A stretch of 64,000 nt of DNA from Poecilobothrus nobilitatus (lineage: Eukaryota; Arthropoda; Insecta; Diptera; Dolichopodidae), in NCBI GenBank assembly GCA_947095535.1, contig OX352772.1, positions 220,798,988-220,862,987 of the forward strand. The letters are read 5' to 3'. Both the position numbers and the translations under genes were made by a program. The notes beneath the pieces were generated by a model that worked only from the letters and a program-made list of their open reading frames with translations, was not told the origin of the DNA and made no database searches. Shown one piece after another: positions 44,434 through 55,796 of the stretch (within the stretch, counting starts at the first letter, position 1; each line of letters begins with the position of its first letter).

Positions 44434-44649
44434 AACATAACAGCATGGTCGGAAAAAATCCCCAATCCAAACCATCCTCGTGGGTGCCGACCGGAAATAA
44501 TCACCAGGTAGGTGGTTAGGTACTAAGGGAAAGGTAAACTGAGTCTGTCTGAGGTGTGAAAGGTGTGAGTCTTAATTCTGGCAATCATCTATGAGGGGTT
44601 AGAGGATGGGGGTATTTCTCCCAGTAACTGGAAGAAAGTTGTTTTTGCT

Positions 44650-45375
44650 TTAAACACAACATTCTTCCAGGTACTGGAAGAAAACCCGGGACCACCACCC
44701 TCCTGTAGAGACGCTGGCTGGCATCAGGGCCACGTCAAATTGACTGCTTGTGCTGATCAGAGATCGGCAGATCTCTACAAGCGGGCGATAGGTAAGGTGG
44801 GAAGTCTGTGGCTAGGGGCCAAGCTCAAAGCCGTAAGCAGGGATGAAATCCCTAGCAGGGCAAGAGCTAGGGTATGGCTGCCGAGGGAACCTGCCGAAGC
44901 AGACACGATCATCAAAATGATGAAAGTGTCAAACCCCCAACTTCCAACTCACAATTGGAAGATTGCCAAACTAGGGGAAGTATTAGGAGAATCCCGACAG
45001 GCGTTGGTCATTGTCAATAAGGACTCCCTACAACCCCTAGCGAAAGCCAAAGGGGTCATAAATTACGGCTTCACAGCGGTTACACTGAAGGTGTATAAAA
45101 AGGATGAGGTGGAGGCCTCAAGGAGCATCGGGAAAGGCCCAAGTCAAGCCCAAGAGGCAGACTCTGACCGATCCGATGCCGTTGACGGAGCATCCTCTTC
45201 GGCTCCAAAGAGAGTGAATGATGTCATCAAGGCTGACGATGAAGAAGATCTACTTAGATCTGATTCCGACAGCTTTGATGATGCCAAAAGCTTCTCAATG
45301 GACTTCGAGGATGAAGCTAACGCGACGGCGGTGGAGATTAAGGATGGCTCAGGTAATGAAGCTACTCCAAATTAA
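44650..45375 (+). CDS. LOA-type ORF1 with DUF4780 domain
   Basis: DUF4780 is an ORF1 domain of LOA-like elements, presumed to bind element RNA. The clear part begins near 44,720 (GWHQGHVKLTACADQRSADL) and contains VGSLWLGAKLKAVSRDEIPS, ARVWLPREPAEADTIIKMM and NPQLPTHNWKIAKLG, followed by an acidic Ser/Asp-rich tail (AVDGASSSAPK, EEDLLRSDSDSF). The frame is open without an ATG back to at least 44,650, so the true start is uncertain; an upstream frame change is possible. Its last 20 bases overlap the ORF2 start at 45,356. Confidence 0.75.
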   Translation, partial: LNTTFFQVLEENPGPPPSCRDAGWHQGHVKLTACADQRSADLYKRAIGKVGSLWLGAKLKAVSRDEIPSRARARVWLPREPAEADTIIKMMKVSNPQLPTHNWKIAKLGEVLGESRQALVIVNKDSLQPLAKAKGVINYGFTAVTLKVYKKDEVEASRSIGKGPSQAQEADSDRSDAVDGASSSAPKRVNDVIKADDEEDLLRSDSDSFDDAKSFSMDFEDEANATAVEIKDGSGNEATPN

Positions 45376-48300
45376 TCTCCATCATTCCAAAGCGGCTTCC
45401 GCCGCGCTTGAAATCCGCCTCAGGAAAACGGGCGAGGATATTATCTTGATCCAAGAGCCATGGGTGATAAAAAAAACATGTTCATGGACTCAAGATACCA
45501 GGGTACACGTTGTTGTACAATAAAGAGGTATGCAGACCTAGAGCGTGCATACTTGCTAAAAATACATTAAATTTAACTTTTATGTATAATTACAGTGATG
45601 CTGATCTGGTCGCGGCGAGCCTAAACCTAAAAAACTTAAGGCTCTGGGTTGTTGCGGCGTATCTTCCTCACGAGTCGCAGGATCCACTCCCTCCATCCAA
45701 TCTGGCAGGGTTGATAGCGAATGCTAGGAGGATGAACATTGGGGTCATCATAAGCTGCGACGCCAATGCTCACCATGACATCTGGGGTAGTTCGGATACC
45801 AACGAAAGAGGTGAGTCACTTTTTGATTACATTTTAAGTACTAACCTTCTTATCTGTAACATTGGCAGGGAACCTACCTTTGTTACTAGTAATAGGCAAG
45901 AAGTCCTAGACATAACCTTAGTCTCGGACTTCATTTATTCTAAAATAAACTCATGGAAAGTTTCTGATGAGCATTCCTTTTCAGATCACAGATACCTTAA
46001 GTTCAGTCTGGACGAAAGTCCTCCAACAAAGTCAATCTATAGAAATCCTAAGAGAACTGACTGGAACAAATATAGGGAGCACTTAAAGTCAACGCTTCCC
46101 TCCTTAACACCTGAAATTCCTAAAAATATCCAGGATCTAAATAGCCTAGTAAACGTTTTTACTAAGGCCTGCAATAAGTCCTTAGAGCATTCATGTCCCA
46201 TCAGTAAACCTAGGGGTAAACCTAAACCACCTTGGTGGAATGATGAAATCAAAGCTCTAAGGAAAGATAGTAGGAGGGCCTTTTAATAATGCCAAAAAAA
46301 CAAATGAGATACAGGACTGGAGCTCTTATAAAGCAGCTCTTAGTCAGTACAAAAAAGCACTTAAAAAGGCGAAAAGAGATACCTGGAGACTATTCTGCGG
46401 AGGTATAGAGAACGTCTCCGAGGCATCTAGACTTAGGAAAATTCTATCGACAAACCCCATGGTACCCAGTCTTCTTAAAAAAGAGGATGGCAGCTGGGCT
46501 ACCACAAACGAGGAGTCGTTGGAATTACTTTTAAAAACCCACTTTCCTGGGTGCTCAAATAACAGCTCAGAGGTGGCTTGTCTTCTGAATCCTCTCCCTA
46601 CTATTTCAGAGGTGGTGGTTACAGGGGACAAACTACAATGGGCTAGAGATAGTTTCAAACCATTCAAGTCAAGCGGACCGGATGGAATTATACCCGCTGA
46701 GATCCAGCAAAATGCATCTACTACCCTGGCTTGGTTAAAAAGTATTTTCTGTGGTTGTCTTAATTTGGGGCTTATCCCGGATAAATGGAAACAGGTCAGA
46801 GTAGTGTTCATACCCAAGGCTGGCAAAAGTAGTCACGTCCATGCGAAGGACTTTGGCCTATAAGCCTGTCATCCTTCCTTCTAAAAACCTTAGAAAGATT
46901 GATCGACATCCATATCCGCTGCAACTTAGATAAAAATCTGTTGTCAGCCTCTCAACATGCTTACTGTAAAAGGAAGTCAGTGGATACTGCACTTCACACT
47001 TTGACAAGCTCGATTGAAAAATCTTTAAATTGCAAAGAGTATACTCTTGCAGCTTTTATAGACATTGAGGGAGCGGTTAATAACGTCAATCAGGCAGCAA
47101 TTGTGGACGCACTCATAAGCCTAGGAGTTGAACCGGAGCTAAGAGCACTGATAGCTAATATGCTAAGTAGCAGGGCCATCAGTGCCAACTTTGGCAACGC
47201 TTCAGCAAAAAGGTTTGTGAAAAGAGGGACTCCGCAAGGAGGGGTGCTATCTCCCCTTTCTTTGGAATATGGTAGTAAATAAACTGCTGAAAATCCTGGA
47301 AGAGGTGGGCTGCACAACTATCGCCTATGCGGACGATATTGCTGTCGTGGTCAGTGGCAAGTTTCCAGACAGTCTCAGGGACGTTTTGCAACTTGCACTA
47401 AACAAAATCACAACATGGGTTACAGGCTGTGGACTGTCAGTAAATCCACAGAAAACAGAACTGGTCCTTTTTACAAGGAAATATAAAATTACTAAAATAA
47501 AACCGCCTTCGTTAAATGGCTGCACTCTTGCCTTTAGCGAAACGGCGAAATTTCTGGGTCTAATTCTAGACAGGAAGTTAAGCTGGAAAGCTAACATCTT
47601 AGAAAGAGTGAAGAAGGCCTCAATAGCACTCTACTCGTGTAAAAAAGCCATTGGTAGGAAATGGGGGCTTCAGCCATACATGACTTACTGGCTATACACA
47701 TCCGTAGTAAGACCCATTCTTATGTACGGAGTCCTAGTATGGTGGAAGGCTATCGATAAAGAGGTCAACCGCAAAGCAATCGCTAAAGTCCAAAGAACTG
47801 CCACACTATGTATTAGTGGCTCTTTAATAACACCCCTTCTGCGGCATTAGACATCATGCTTAATCTGATGCCTGTAGAATATTATAGTAAATTTGCAGCC
47901 GCAAACACAGCTGTGAGATTAAAAGCTACATCCCAGTTGATCAATTCACGAGAAGGTCACTCGGATATCATAAACCAATTCAAGTCCACTCCCACCTTGG
48001 TGGACTACACGTCCCCCACTTACTTCTTCGCGAAATCTCATGTGACGAGCATACCAAGCCGTGAGAGTTGGAGCTCGAACACAGTGATGACCTTCGAAGA
48101 AGTACAATTCTACACGGATGGTTCAAAAATTAACAGCAGTGTAGGATGCGGGGTAGGATTCTCAGATAATCTGAATATCAGTCATAATTTTCGATTACCA
48201 GACCATTGTAGCGTCTTCCAAGCGGAAATTATGGCAATTCAAGAAGCCTTGATTCTACTGAATAGAAGCGTTTTGACTGTGAAGCAAGTACGTATTCTGT

Positions 48301-48944
48301 CAGACAGTCAGGCTGCGTTAAAATATCTGGAATCAACATGCACAACCTCGAAGACTGTAGTAAACTGCCGAAAACTTCTTAACGAGATGGCCAGGCAGTT
48401 TAACATTCAGCTTTGCTGGGTACCAGGTCATCGAGGTATTCCGGGAAATGAAAAAGCTGATGAACTCGCAAGAATTGGTACAACCTTACAAGTTCTGCCG
48501 GATAGGGCAGGACTAGGGGTACCTCTATCCACAAGCAAAACGTTATTTCGTAAGGAAATAACGGATATGGTAAATTACAAATGGTCAAACTTAACCTCGT
48601 GTAATATCACAAGATTGATATGGCCCAAAACCGATTTAAGACGATCCAATGATCTGCTTTCTCTCAAAAGGGCAGACATTAGAATGGCAATAGGTATAAT
48701 CACCGGTCACTGTCTAATAGGGAAGCATGCCAGAAGACTTGGCTTATCCGCAAGCGACTATTGTAGAGCCTGCAAGGATGAAGAAGAGGAGGAAACTACT
48801 CTTCATCTCCTTTGCACATGCCCGGCCTTGTCGGCAAGAAGGAATACCCATTTGGGGCAATATCTCTTCGACAGCCTTAGCGACCTGTCAGGTAAAAATG
48901 TGAAGAGTATTCTTCGCTTTGCAAAAAGCTCAAATTGGTTTTAA
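45356..48944 (+). pseudogene. LOA-type ORF2: endonuclease, RT and RNase H (few frameshifts)
   Basis: ATG 45,356 begins MKLLQINLHHSKAASAALEI. Endonuclease: IILIQEPWV, a frame change near 45,510, then LWVVAAYLPHESQ, ISCDANAHHDIWGSSD and FSDHRYLKFSLD. RT: SSGPDGIIPAEIQQN (46,672 on), FIDIEGAVNNVN, VKRGTPQGGVLSPL, and after a shift near 47,270 AYADDIAVVVSG with the YADD catalytic pair. RNase H (47,856-48,944 frame): QFYTDGSKINSSVGCGVGF (Asp), CSVFQAEIMAIQEA (Glu), ILSDSQAALKYL (Asp) and GNEKADELARIG (Asp), then a CRACKDEEEEETTLHLLCTC zinc-like end. Breaks lie near 45,510, 46,285, 46,862, 47,270 and 47,850. Confidence 0.9.
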
Positions 48945-49020
48945 CGAGTGGGATAGAAAGGCTTCTATGTGGTATCACAATGGACCAAATACGGTCTAAG
49001 TGTGCCTTTTTGGCAGCCAC

Positions 49021-49040
49021 CTAACCTAACCTAACCTAAC
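49021..49040 (+). repeat. LINE tail of four CTAAC units
   Basis: Exactly four CTAAC pentamers at the 3' end of the LOA-type element, preceded by GGCAGCCAC. The unit is the same as the complement of the insect telomere repeat TTAGG. LOA-like elements often end in short tandem repeats, so this is more likely a tail of that kind. Confidence 0.9.
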
Positions 49041-49045
49041 ATAAT

Positions 49046-49600
49046 ATCACACTCTTGTACTAAAAATAAAGGTTCTATCTTTGTTGGTTGTGGAGATATA
49101 CTCGTTTGCTCTGGGGCTCGTTCGGAAGCTTCCAAGATAAGAACCCATGAACCAAATCCTCTCAAATCTCAGAGACTTAAATAAAACATGAAAGAACACC
49201 ACTCTGCCAAATTTAAAGTATATATCTTAGTTGGTTTTGGAGATAATCTCATTTGCTCTGCTGTTCGTTCGGAAGCTTCCAAAATCCAAACCCATGGACC
49301 AAATCCTCTTAAATTACAGAGACATAAATCGAACGGGAAGGAACATCATTGTACAAAATTTAAAGGTTATATCTTTATTGGTTTTGGAGATAATCTCATT
49401 TGCTCTGGTGCTCGTTCGGAAGCTTCCAAAATCCGAACCCATTGACCAAATCCTCTTAAATTTCAGAAACATAAATCGAACGAGAAGGAACATCATTGTA
49501 CAAAACTTAAAGGTTCTATCTATGTTAGTTTTGGAGATAATCTCGTTTGCTCCGGACTCATTCGGAAGCTTCCAGAATCCGAACCCATGGACCGATGTTG
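49046..49600 (+). repeat. Right part of the tandem array, about 147-bp unit
   Basis: The GGAGATAATCTC anchor recurs near 49,086, 49,234, 49,381 and 49,528 (periods 148, 147, 147). Each unit has GTACAAAATTTAAAGG-like, TCGTTCGGAAGCTTCC and CCATGGACCAAATCCTC blocks. Units become more alike toward the right. The frames at 49,188-49,617 follow the repeat and are not genes. Confidence 0.88.
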
Positions 49601-49869
49601 TCCAGATTCGAACTTAGCCTTCCTTTTGTAATTAGCAACCTACTATATAAATTTCAGCAAGATAGCTTTATTAGTTTTTGAGTTATCGTGCGAACGGACA
49701 AACGGACGGACGGACGGACATCGTTAAATCGACTCAGGAGGTGATCCTGATTCAGAATATATATACTTGTCCATATCTAACTCGCTTCCTTTTGGTGGTT
49801 ACAAACACCATACCTATACTTTAGGTGTTAATATAAGTTAATATACCCTATACTTTAGGTGTAGGGTAT

Positions 49870-51027
49870 AATAAAAAATATAAAAAAATAATAAGACGAA
49901 AAGAACTATTTCTGTTTTATGAGATACTGTGACTCAAGCCTACTCGTCGTTATCTAAGGTGAGGCTGCCTTAGACACAAGTTATCCATAAAACAAGCAAA
50001 AAAAGGAGAAATTTAAATAAATATTCTATTTAATATTTTTAAAGAAATAAAATTGATATTTAAGTTGCCAATAATAAAAAAAAAAAAAAAATTATTAGTA
50101 ATAAAACAAGTTATTTAAAGGCAAATAATTTAATAGGTACCGAAGATAACACTAAACTGATATCAGAAGTGAAATTTAAATTCAAAACAAAGTATCCACA
50201 TCTGTATGGAGAAAAGTATTTGAATTTCACATAAAGATTTAATTCATTTTAAAGAAAAAATTTTATGAAAAAAATAAAAAATATAAAAAAGGAAAAATTA
50301 TATTCATAAGCCTGCAGGAAAATTTAAAAGAAAAAAATTAATAAAAAATATATATCGTATGAAAATTGAATGATCATTTATTTTAAATAAATTAAATTAA
50401 TTAGTATTACGCAATATCGCACTATAATTTCTGTGATTCATAAATCAATTTTGTTTAAAAAAAAAAGAAATAAATAATATAAGTAAAAATTAAGAAACAA
50501 TTATAAATAATTAATGATTTTATTTTGAGGAAAAAAGTATAAATCAATCAATAAAATTTAGAAAAAAATAATAAGTATTAATAGAATTAACTTTTTAAAT
50601 TAAATTTTTTTTTATTTAAAAAAAAAAAAATAGTATAATATCTAATATTTGCTTGAACGTTATTGTAATTTATTGATTTTTGTAACCTATAATCAAAGCC
50701 ACGTGAAATACCTTTTGCTCATTATTAATTATCTCTTCTAAATTATATTATTATTTTAAATAAAATAAATATTTTCTTTTTACTTTCTGGTCAACGTTAA
50801 GAAAACAAAAAACCCTACAAAATATTATTTTTGTTTTAATTTAAATAAACTTTAATAATTAAATATCAACATTTTTTTTTAAAAAAAAAAAAAAAAGAAA
50901 AATTTTTTTTAGGTAAAATAAAATTTTAATTGTCTTGAAATAAACCATTGTTAATCGACTTGTACTTAATAATTGAGTTTATAAGATTTTGAAATTTTTA
51001 GTAAAAGGGGAAAAGGAAACATCATTA
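49870..51027. other. AT-rich gap; could include a 5' LTR
   Basis: No gene. The more balanced stretch at 49,918-49,990 (CTACTCGTCGTTATCTAAGG) may be LTR-derived, but no second copy downstream of the gypsy remnant was found by eye. Many poly(A)/(T) runs. Confidence 0.45.
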
Positions 51028-51530
51028 TGACTCCACCCGTATCAATACTTAGACCATTTTTTTTAAATACAAATTAAATAAACCCAACGGCAGAAACAAG
51101 TTCTAATAATTATCCAAATTCTAATATACCAAACGAATCATTTAGAAAAATTATTTCAGAAATTTTTCAGACTAAAATAAAAAATTTTTTTAAATTTCAG
51201 AGTAAAGCAAGAACCTGCTGATACTGATGAAATTATAATATCAGAAAATGATTTGAACTTGTCCCGTTTGGAAAAGATACCCGAAGTTATAAAGAGTTTG
51301 AGAGATTTTTCAGGGGAAAAAGGGAATTCGGTTCATGGAAAAAAAGCGTTGAGAGAATTCACAAGGAAAATTTAAAAGGAATGTCAAAATATTATGGTAT
51401 TCTTACTGTAATAAGAAATAAAACAACAGGCGATGCAGATACTGCACTAGAATCATATAATACGCCCCTGAATTTGGGAAAAAATTGTTAAATGTTTAAA
51501 CATGCATTATTCGGATAAGCGTGATATAGG
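51028..51530 (+). pseudogene. gag-like remnant
   Basis: Starts MTPPVSILRPFF at 51,028, then meets stops. Across several frames one can read NLSRLEKIPEVIKSLRDFSG, LKGMSKYYGILTVIRNKTTG and LNMHYSDKRDIGT, wording typical of errantivirus gag (a SIPxxIxxLxxFxG-like start, then a KIxGxA-like part). No zinc knuckle is seen. It ends where the deletion joins it to the RNase H region. Confidence 0.5.
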
Positions 51531-51619
51531 TACCAAATAACCACCATTATGCAAGGAAATAATCGTATGGGCTCTAACGTCTCTCAGAAATTTCCTTTAC
51601 TGATCAAAGAAAGTCCTTA

Positions 51620-52874
51620 TTTATACAGACCATAACCTCTTACCTATGCACTGAGCAATAAGAATAGCAATAGTGAGATGAAAAGGTGGAAGGCAATAAT
51701 TGAAGAATATAATTACGAGCTCAAGTATAAGCCAGATCACACTAACGTAGTGGCTGATGCTTTATCAAAAATAGTTCCAGAGACAGAAATTAACACATTG
51801 ACTACAACCCAACATAGCGATGATAGTTCATCCCATAATTGCATTCAATTTGTAGAAGCACCTTTGAATAGTTTCCGCAACCAAATAATATTAAAAGTAG
51901 GCAATAATACTAGCTATGAATTGGATCATTCTTTCCCAAACTTTAATAGAAATATTCTTATACAACCCGAATTTTCTGAAAATAATTTAATTGACATCTT
52001 AAAAAAATATCTTAACCCCCACAACTTGAATTTTATTATGACAGACGAAAACATCATGGGAAAAATACAGCAGATTTATCCACATCATTTTCAAAACTAC
52101 AAAATTCGCTTTACACGAATTTTTTTAATAGATATCAAAACTAGCGATGAACAAGATGAGATAATAATGACAACACATCGTCGTGCTCATAGAAATTCAG
52201 AGGAGAATAAACTACAGATCCTTCAAAAATATTACTTACCAAAAATGGCTAGTAGAATGAGGAATTTAGTAAAGAATTGTTCAATCTGTCAAGAAAACAA
52301 ATACGATAGACATCCTACTAATCCCAAAATTTAAAAAACTCCAATACCAACCTACTCAGGCCATACTTTGCATATTGGCATATTCTCAACGGAATCAAAG
52401 ATAGTTCTAACCGCAATAGTTAAATTAACTAAATTTGCTCAAGCAAGAATGATTGTAAGCAGAGCAATAGAACATAGGAGACTGGCATTACGAGACATTA
52501 TGTTTTATTACGGTGTCCCAGATTGGGTAATAATAGACAATGAGAAATCACTAAATTCGGCTTCTACTAATGCCATGATGGAGGATAAATTAAAAATTAA
52601 TGTATTCACCATTCCATTGTATAAAAGCGAGGTAAACGGTCAGACTGAAAGATTTCACTCGACTCTGCCTGAAATAATGAAATGTCTGAAAGCTGAGGGT
52701 ACAAACCGATCATTTGAAGAGCTTCTCGAAAGAGCAGTACACGAGTATAATTACACCATACACTCAACTACCGGAAAAAAACCTATAGAACTGGTTCTTG
52801 GGAGAACTCCTAACATGGCCCCAGAAGAATTTGAGAAAACTAGGTTATCGAATATAAAAAAAGTTAAGGATTGA
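51620..52874 (+). pseudogene. pol remnant: RNase H end and integrase
   Basis: Around 51,620 the other frame reads KKVLIYTDHN, then 51,678-52,334 begins MKRWKAIIEEYNYELKYKPD and HTNVVADALSK, the end of gypsy RNase H. The integrase zinc-binding part is HRRAHRNSEENKLQILQKYY...CSICQENKYDRHP. After a stop near 52,333 the core follows in 52,368-52,874: HIGIFSTESKIVLTAIVKL (the region of the first catalytic Asp), WVIIDNEKSLNSAS (Asp) and YKSEVNGQTERFHSTL (Glu), then HEYNYTIHSTTGKKPIELVL. The reading stops at 52,874, but coding-like sequence continues a little further. Confidence 0.82.
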
Positions 52875-53149
52875 AATATTTAAGGTTCCATAATAAAAAT
52901 AGAAAACCCCTAAAACAATATGAGATAGATCAAATTATTTATGTAAAACATAGCCTTTTGTTATCTAATCTATTTGGGATCTAAGTTAACACATCGTTAT
53001 ACAAAAGAAATAGTAAAACGAAATAATAACACTACAGTTATGACTAACTCTAATAGGAGAATTCATAAATCAAATATTAAAAATTAACTTAACTATTTTA
53101 GGTTTTTCCTACAATTAATACTAGGGGAAATACAGATTCTGGACTATAC

Positions 53150-53990
53150 CAATTAACATATAATAGTCATTCATGTTGGAAGAGCCAAAATACAGGAAGG
53201 GAAATTTGAATTAGTTTAATAAAGAAAAAACTTCATAACATTTTGGGTAAACAGGTAATAAACATATATAGTAATAAACAGCTAATAATTAATAGTATTT
53301 ATAATGATAGGTTAAACAAAATAACTCAACGTACAAATCAAATTAATGAAATAAATTTTTGAAAAATTTTAACTAATAATTTTAAAATAATAAAATGTAT
53401 GGTATAAAAAATAATTATTGTAAAACGATAAATTCAATATCTATTTGTAAAAAAGATAATCTTATAAGTTTGGAGGACTTTACTTGCATACCGAATCTTC
53501 TAAAAAGTAGAAATTCAAATTGCAGATTACCAATAATCAACACATACTAACAATTGAGGAAATAGATGAAGGCGTAATCTTATTAAATTAGTTTAATGGG
53601 ACAATATTAATAAATAGTGAGCAGCACAATCTTACTGGTACTTACGTTACCAAGTTTGATAATGCAAATATCACAATTCTGAACAGAGTTTTTGTAGTAA
53701 ATTATCACACTCAATATCTTACCAGCTATTTTACCACCAAAATCTATGGCAAACCAATTTCATGAGCATTTATCTTTGGAATTGTTAAAAGAAATTCATA
53801 TAAATAATACTATGCATATAAGTAAGTTACAAGAAGAAGAGTTCATCGATAATTTCATCAATTATAGCATCTCAACAATCACGATACACGATTCCTAGGA
53901 GTAGTATGTACTTTACTCCTTAAGAAAAAGGGCCAAATTATAATTAATAACGATCACTCGAAGATTTAGAAATAAACAGAAAAATTATGA
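53150..53990 (+). pseudogene. env-like remnant
   Basis: Scattered frames give QHILTIEEIDEGVILL and, one step away, FNGTILINSEQHNLTGTYVT followed by KFDNANITILNRVFV. This resembles the late ectodomain of errantivirus Env, a baculovirus-F-like fusion protein. Several stops break it, and no signal peptide, cleavage site or transmembrane segment can be laid out. The identification rests on this short stretch and on its place after the integrase. Confidence 0.45.
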
Positions 53991-54160
53991 TGATGTGAAA
54001 GCTGAGAATCGACCACCAGAACCAGTTACTAGAGCCAAATCTGAAGTTCGAAGGAAGAAATTTTACGATACACCGTTTTTTTTAATCAATTCATCAAATG
54101 TGGACAATTGAATTTGAAGAGGGAAGAGTGACCGATTTAGAACCAATCTCCAACACTACT

Positions 54161-55008
54161 ATTTAAATTAACTCTAAATTATGCTTATTTTGCTTATTCA
54201 TTCATTCAACTTTGTGCTACTTTCGATTTCATTCAACTTTGTTATTATTATCAACATAAATCATTCAACTTTGTATTATGAACGATTTTAGGAAATACTA
54301 AAATTTTAAGCAGCAGTTTTTATCTTTATTTTAAAATAAACAATGAATCAACAAAATATGCGATTGGTATGTACTGAACTTAAAAAGATTATTACGGAGT
54401 CTTATTAAATTTAACTTATATAAAGAATTCGACTTGTGTAAATTTAAGGTTATAAGACGTAGAAGTTTGTAAATAAAGAAATTGGAATTAATGTATGAAA
54501 ATGAAATTATAGTTTATATGTGAATACTGCAATTTAATATTAGATGTAAGAATATATGAATACGTTCATGTATACATATGTTGTCAAGAATTTGTTTATA
54601 AGTTTTAATTATTAAAAAAACTAAACAATAAAGAAAAAACTACAATTTAATATTAGTATGATTTTAAATATTCTATGAAAATTAGTGTAAAAGCATTTAT
54701 AAAAAATTATAATATATAGTGGTTTTATAAAATTTAAAGTAAACATTTGTGGTAGCTTAATTACTAAATCTATTTGTAATGAATTTAATGTCGTTAAAAT
54801 TTTCAATTCTATATATTTTTGAACCTTCATTTTGACGTAAAAAGATTGTGTTGTTTGTAATCCAAAAAAATTTAAATTCAAAAGTTGTTTTGATTTGTCG
54901 TGTTTCACAACATTATCACATTCTTGTAAATCCACATCAGTTGTATATAGATGTTTATGATTTTTCTTTTTTGCAAATAGCTTATTTTTCTTTTCTTGAG
55001 ATTCTAAT
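54161..55008. other. AT-rich gap with one unassigned frame
   Basis: ATTCAACTTTGT recurs three times at 54,205-54,275. The minus-strand frame 54,621-54,935 (MDLQECDNVVKHDKSKQLLN) has a composition closer to coding than most AT frames and may continue the LINE ORF1 next to it, but no domain is visible. Confidence 0.45.
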
Positions 55009-55672
55009 TCAAGTATGAGATTTTTTTTTTGTGTTTTTATTTTTCTTAGAATTTGGTTTGATTAGTGTTATGTTTTTTATATCTTCTTTGCTCACATTTG
55101 CTTGAATCTTTTCTGTTATTTTGGAGAAGGCATCCACTGTATTAAATAATTCAGTAGAAAAACCCGCGAAAATCAGATTATTTTTTCTTTTTGATTGTTC
55201 AGGTAAGTCTACCTCATATTGTAAAGTATTTACAATTTTTTCCAATGCGTAGGAATTATCTTCCGATTTCTTCAGTTTTTCTTTTAATATTCTATTTTCT
55301 TCCAGTATTTGGTTATTTTGTAATTTTATATCTTCCATTTGTTTGTTGAAGAATGAAAGTGAAAGTTGTATATTATTTACTGACTCTGACAGTTGCTGTA
55401 GCCATTTGGAAATTTTATCATCCAATTATTCACTATGTTTAACTGTAAAAGTGGTGTTTTAGCAACTTCAGCTTGCATAGGCGTGTTAAGATAATCGTTT
55501 CTCTCCCCCTCAAACCCTAGAGATTCATTCCTTGGATTTGGACAATTAATACAACTCCATGTTACATGTCCTTTTTGAACTGCTTCAAAAACTTCTTCTG
55601 CCACAGCTCACATTGAATTCCTCTTGATTTCCCATTCCCAGGTTTTTTGCAAACATTACAAAGTTTCGTCAT
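55009..55672 (-). pseudogene. LINE ORF1 fragment: PHD-like finger and coiled coil
   Basis: ATG at 55,672 starts MTKLCNVCKKPGNGKSRGIQ; after a stop and a frame change, frame 55604-55377 gives MAEEVFEAVQKGHVTWSCIN with a second Cys pair. Frame 55425-55009 is a coiled coil (LQNNQILEENRILKEKLKKS) followed by SKRKNNLIFAGFS, an RRM-like start. It parallels the ORF1 fragments at 8.6 and 10.3 kb. No ORF2 follows. Confidence 0.65.
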
Positions 55673-55796
55673 CTTGATTAAATTTTTGTTTTGTTTTCTT
55701 TTTCTTTTTTTATTACTTATTTTGTACTATATTTTTTATACAAATATTATTCTTTTTTTTTGATTTAAATGTTGCAAATTTTTTAAAATGTATAAA

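Larger units (their letters stand above)
44434..49045 (+). mobile_element. Nearly full-length LOA-type LINE
   Basis: ORF1 with a DUF4780 domain, ORF2 with endonuclease, RT and RNase H, and a 3' end of four CTAAC units point to the LOA group (LOA, Bilbo, Trim). It interrupts the tandem array: AACATAA occurs at both junctions (about 44,427-44,433 and at 49,039-49,045), a probable 7-bp target-site duplication that overlaps the repeat tail. The 5' UTR is about 0.2-0.3 kb. The element is less AT-rich than its surroundings and has few breaks, so it is a fairly young insertion. Confidence 0.88.
43856..49869 (+). mobile_element. Dispersed repeat (family B) with ATACCCTACACCT ends, split by a LINE
   Basis: The left end ATACCCTACACCT (43,856-43,868) is the exact inverse of the right end AGGTGTAGGGTAT (49,857-49,869). 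Inside are tandem units of about 147-158 bases on both sides of the LOA-type LINE, and near the right end a (GGAC)n tract with GAGTTATCGTGCGAACGGAC and ATCGACTCAGGAGGTGATCC, a layout like that of family A. Without the LINE it would be about 1.4 kb. No transposase frame. Elements with such ends are common in muscoid flies, to my knowledge. Confidence 0.75.
51028..54160 (+). mobile_element. Internally deleted Ty3/gypsy (errantivirus-like) element
   Basis: gag-like, RNase H/integrase and env-like parts follow in the order of an errantivirus. The protease and nearly all of the RT are missing between about 51,530 and 51,620. Many stops show an old copy. Paired LTRs were not found. Confidence 0.75.

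Noticed and set aside
49188..49617. Overlapping plus-strand frames with repeated peptide units
   Set aside because: They follow the 147-bp tandem DNA repeat and occur in two frames at once, as chance frames in an array do.
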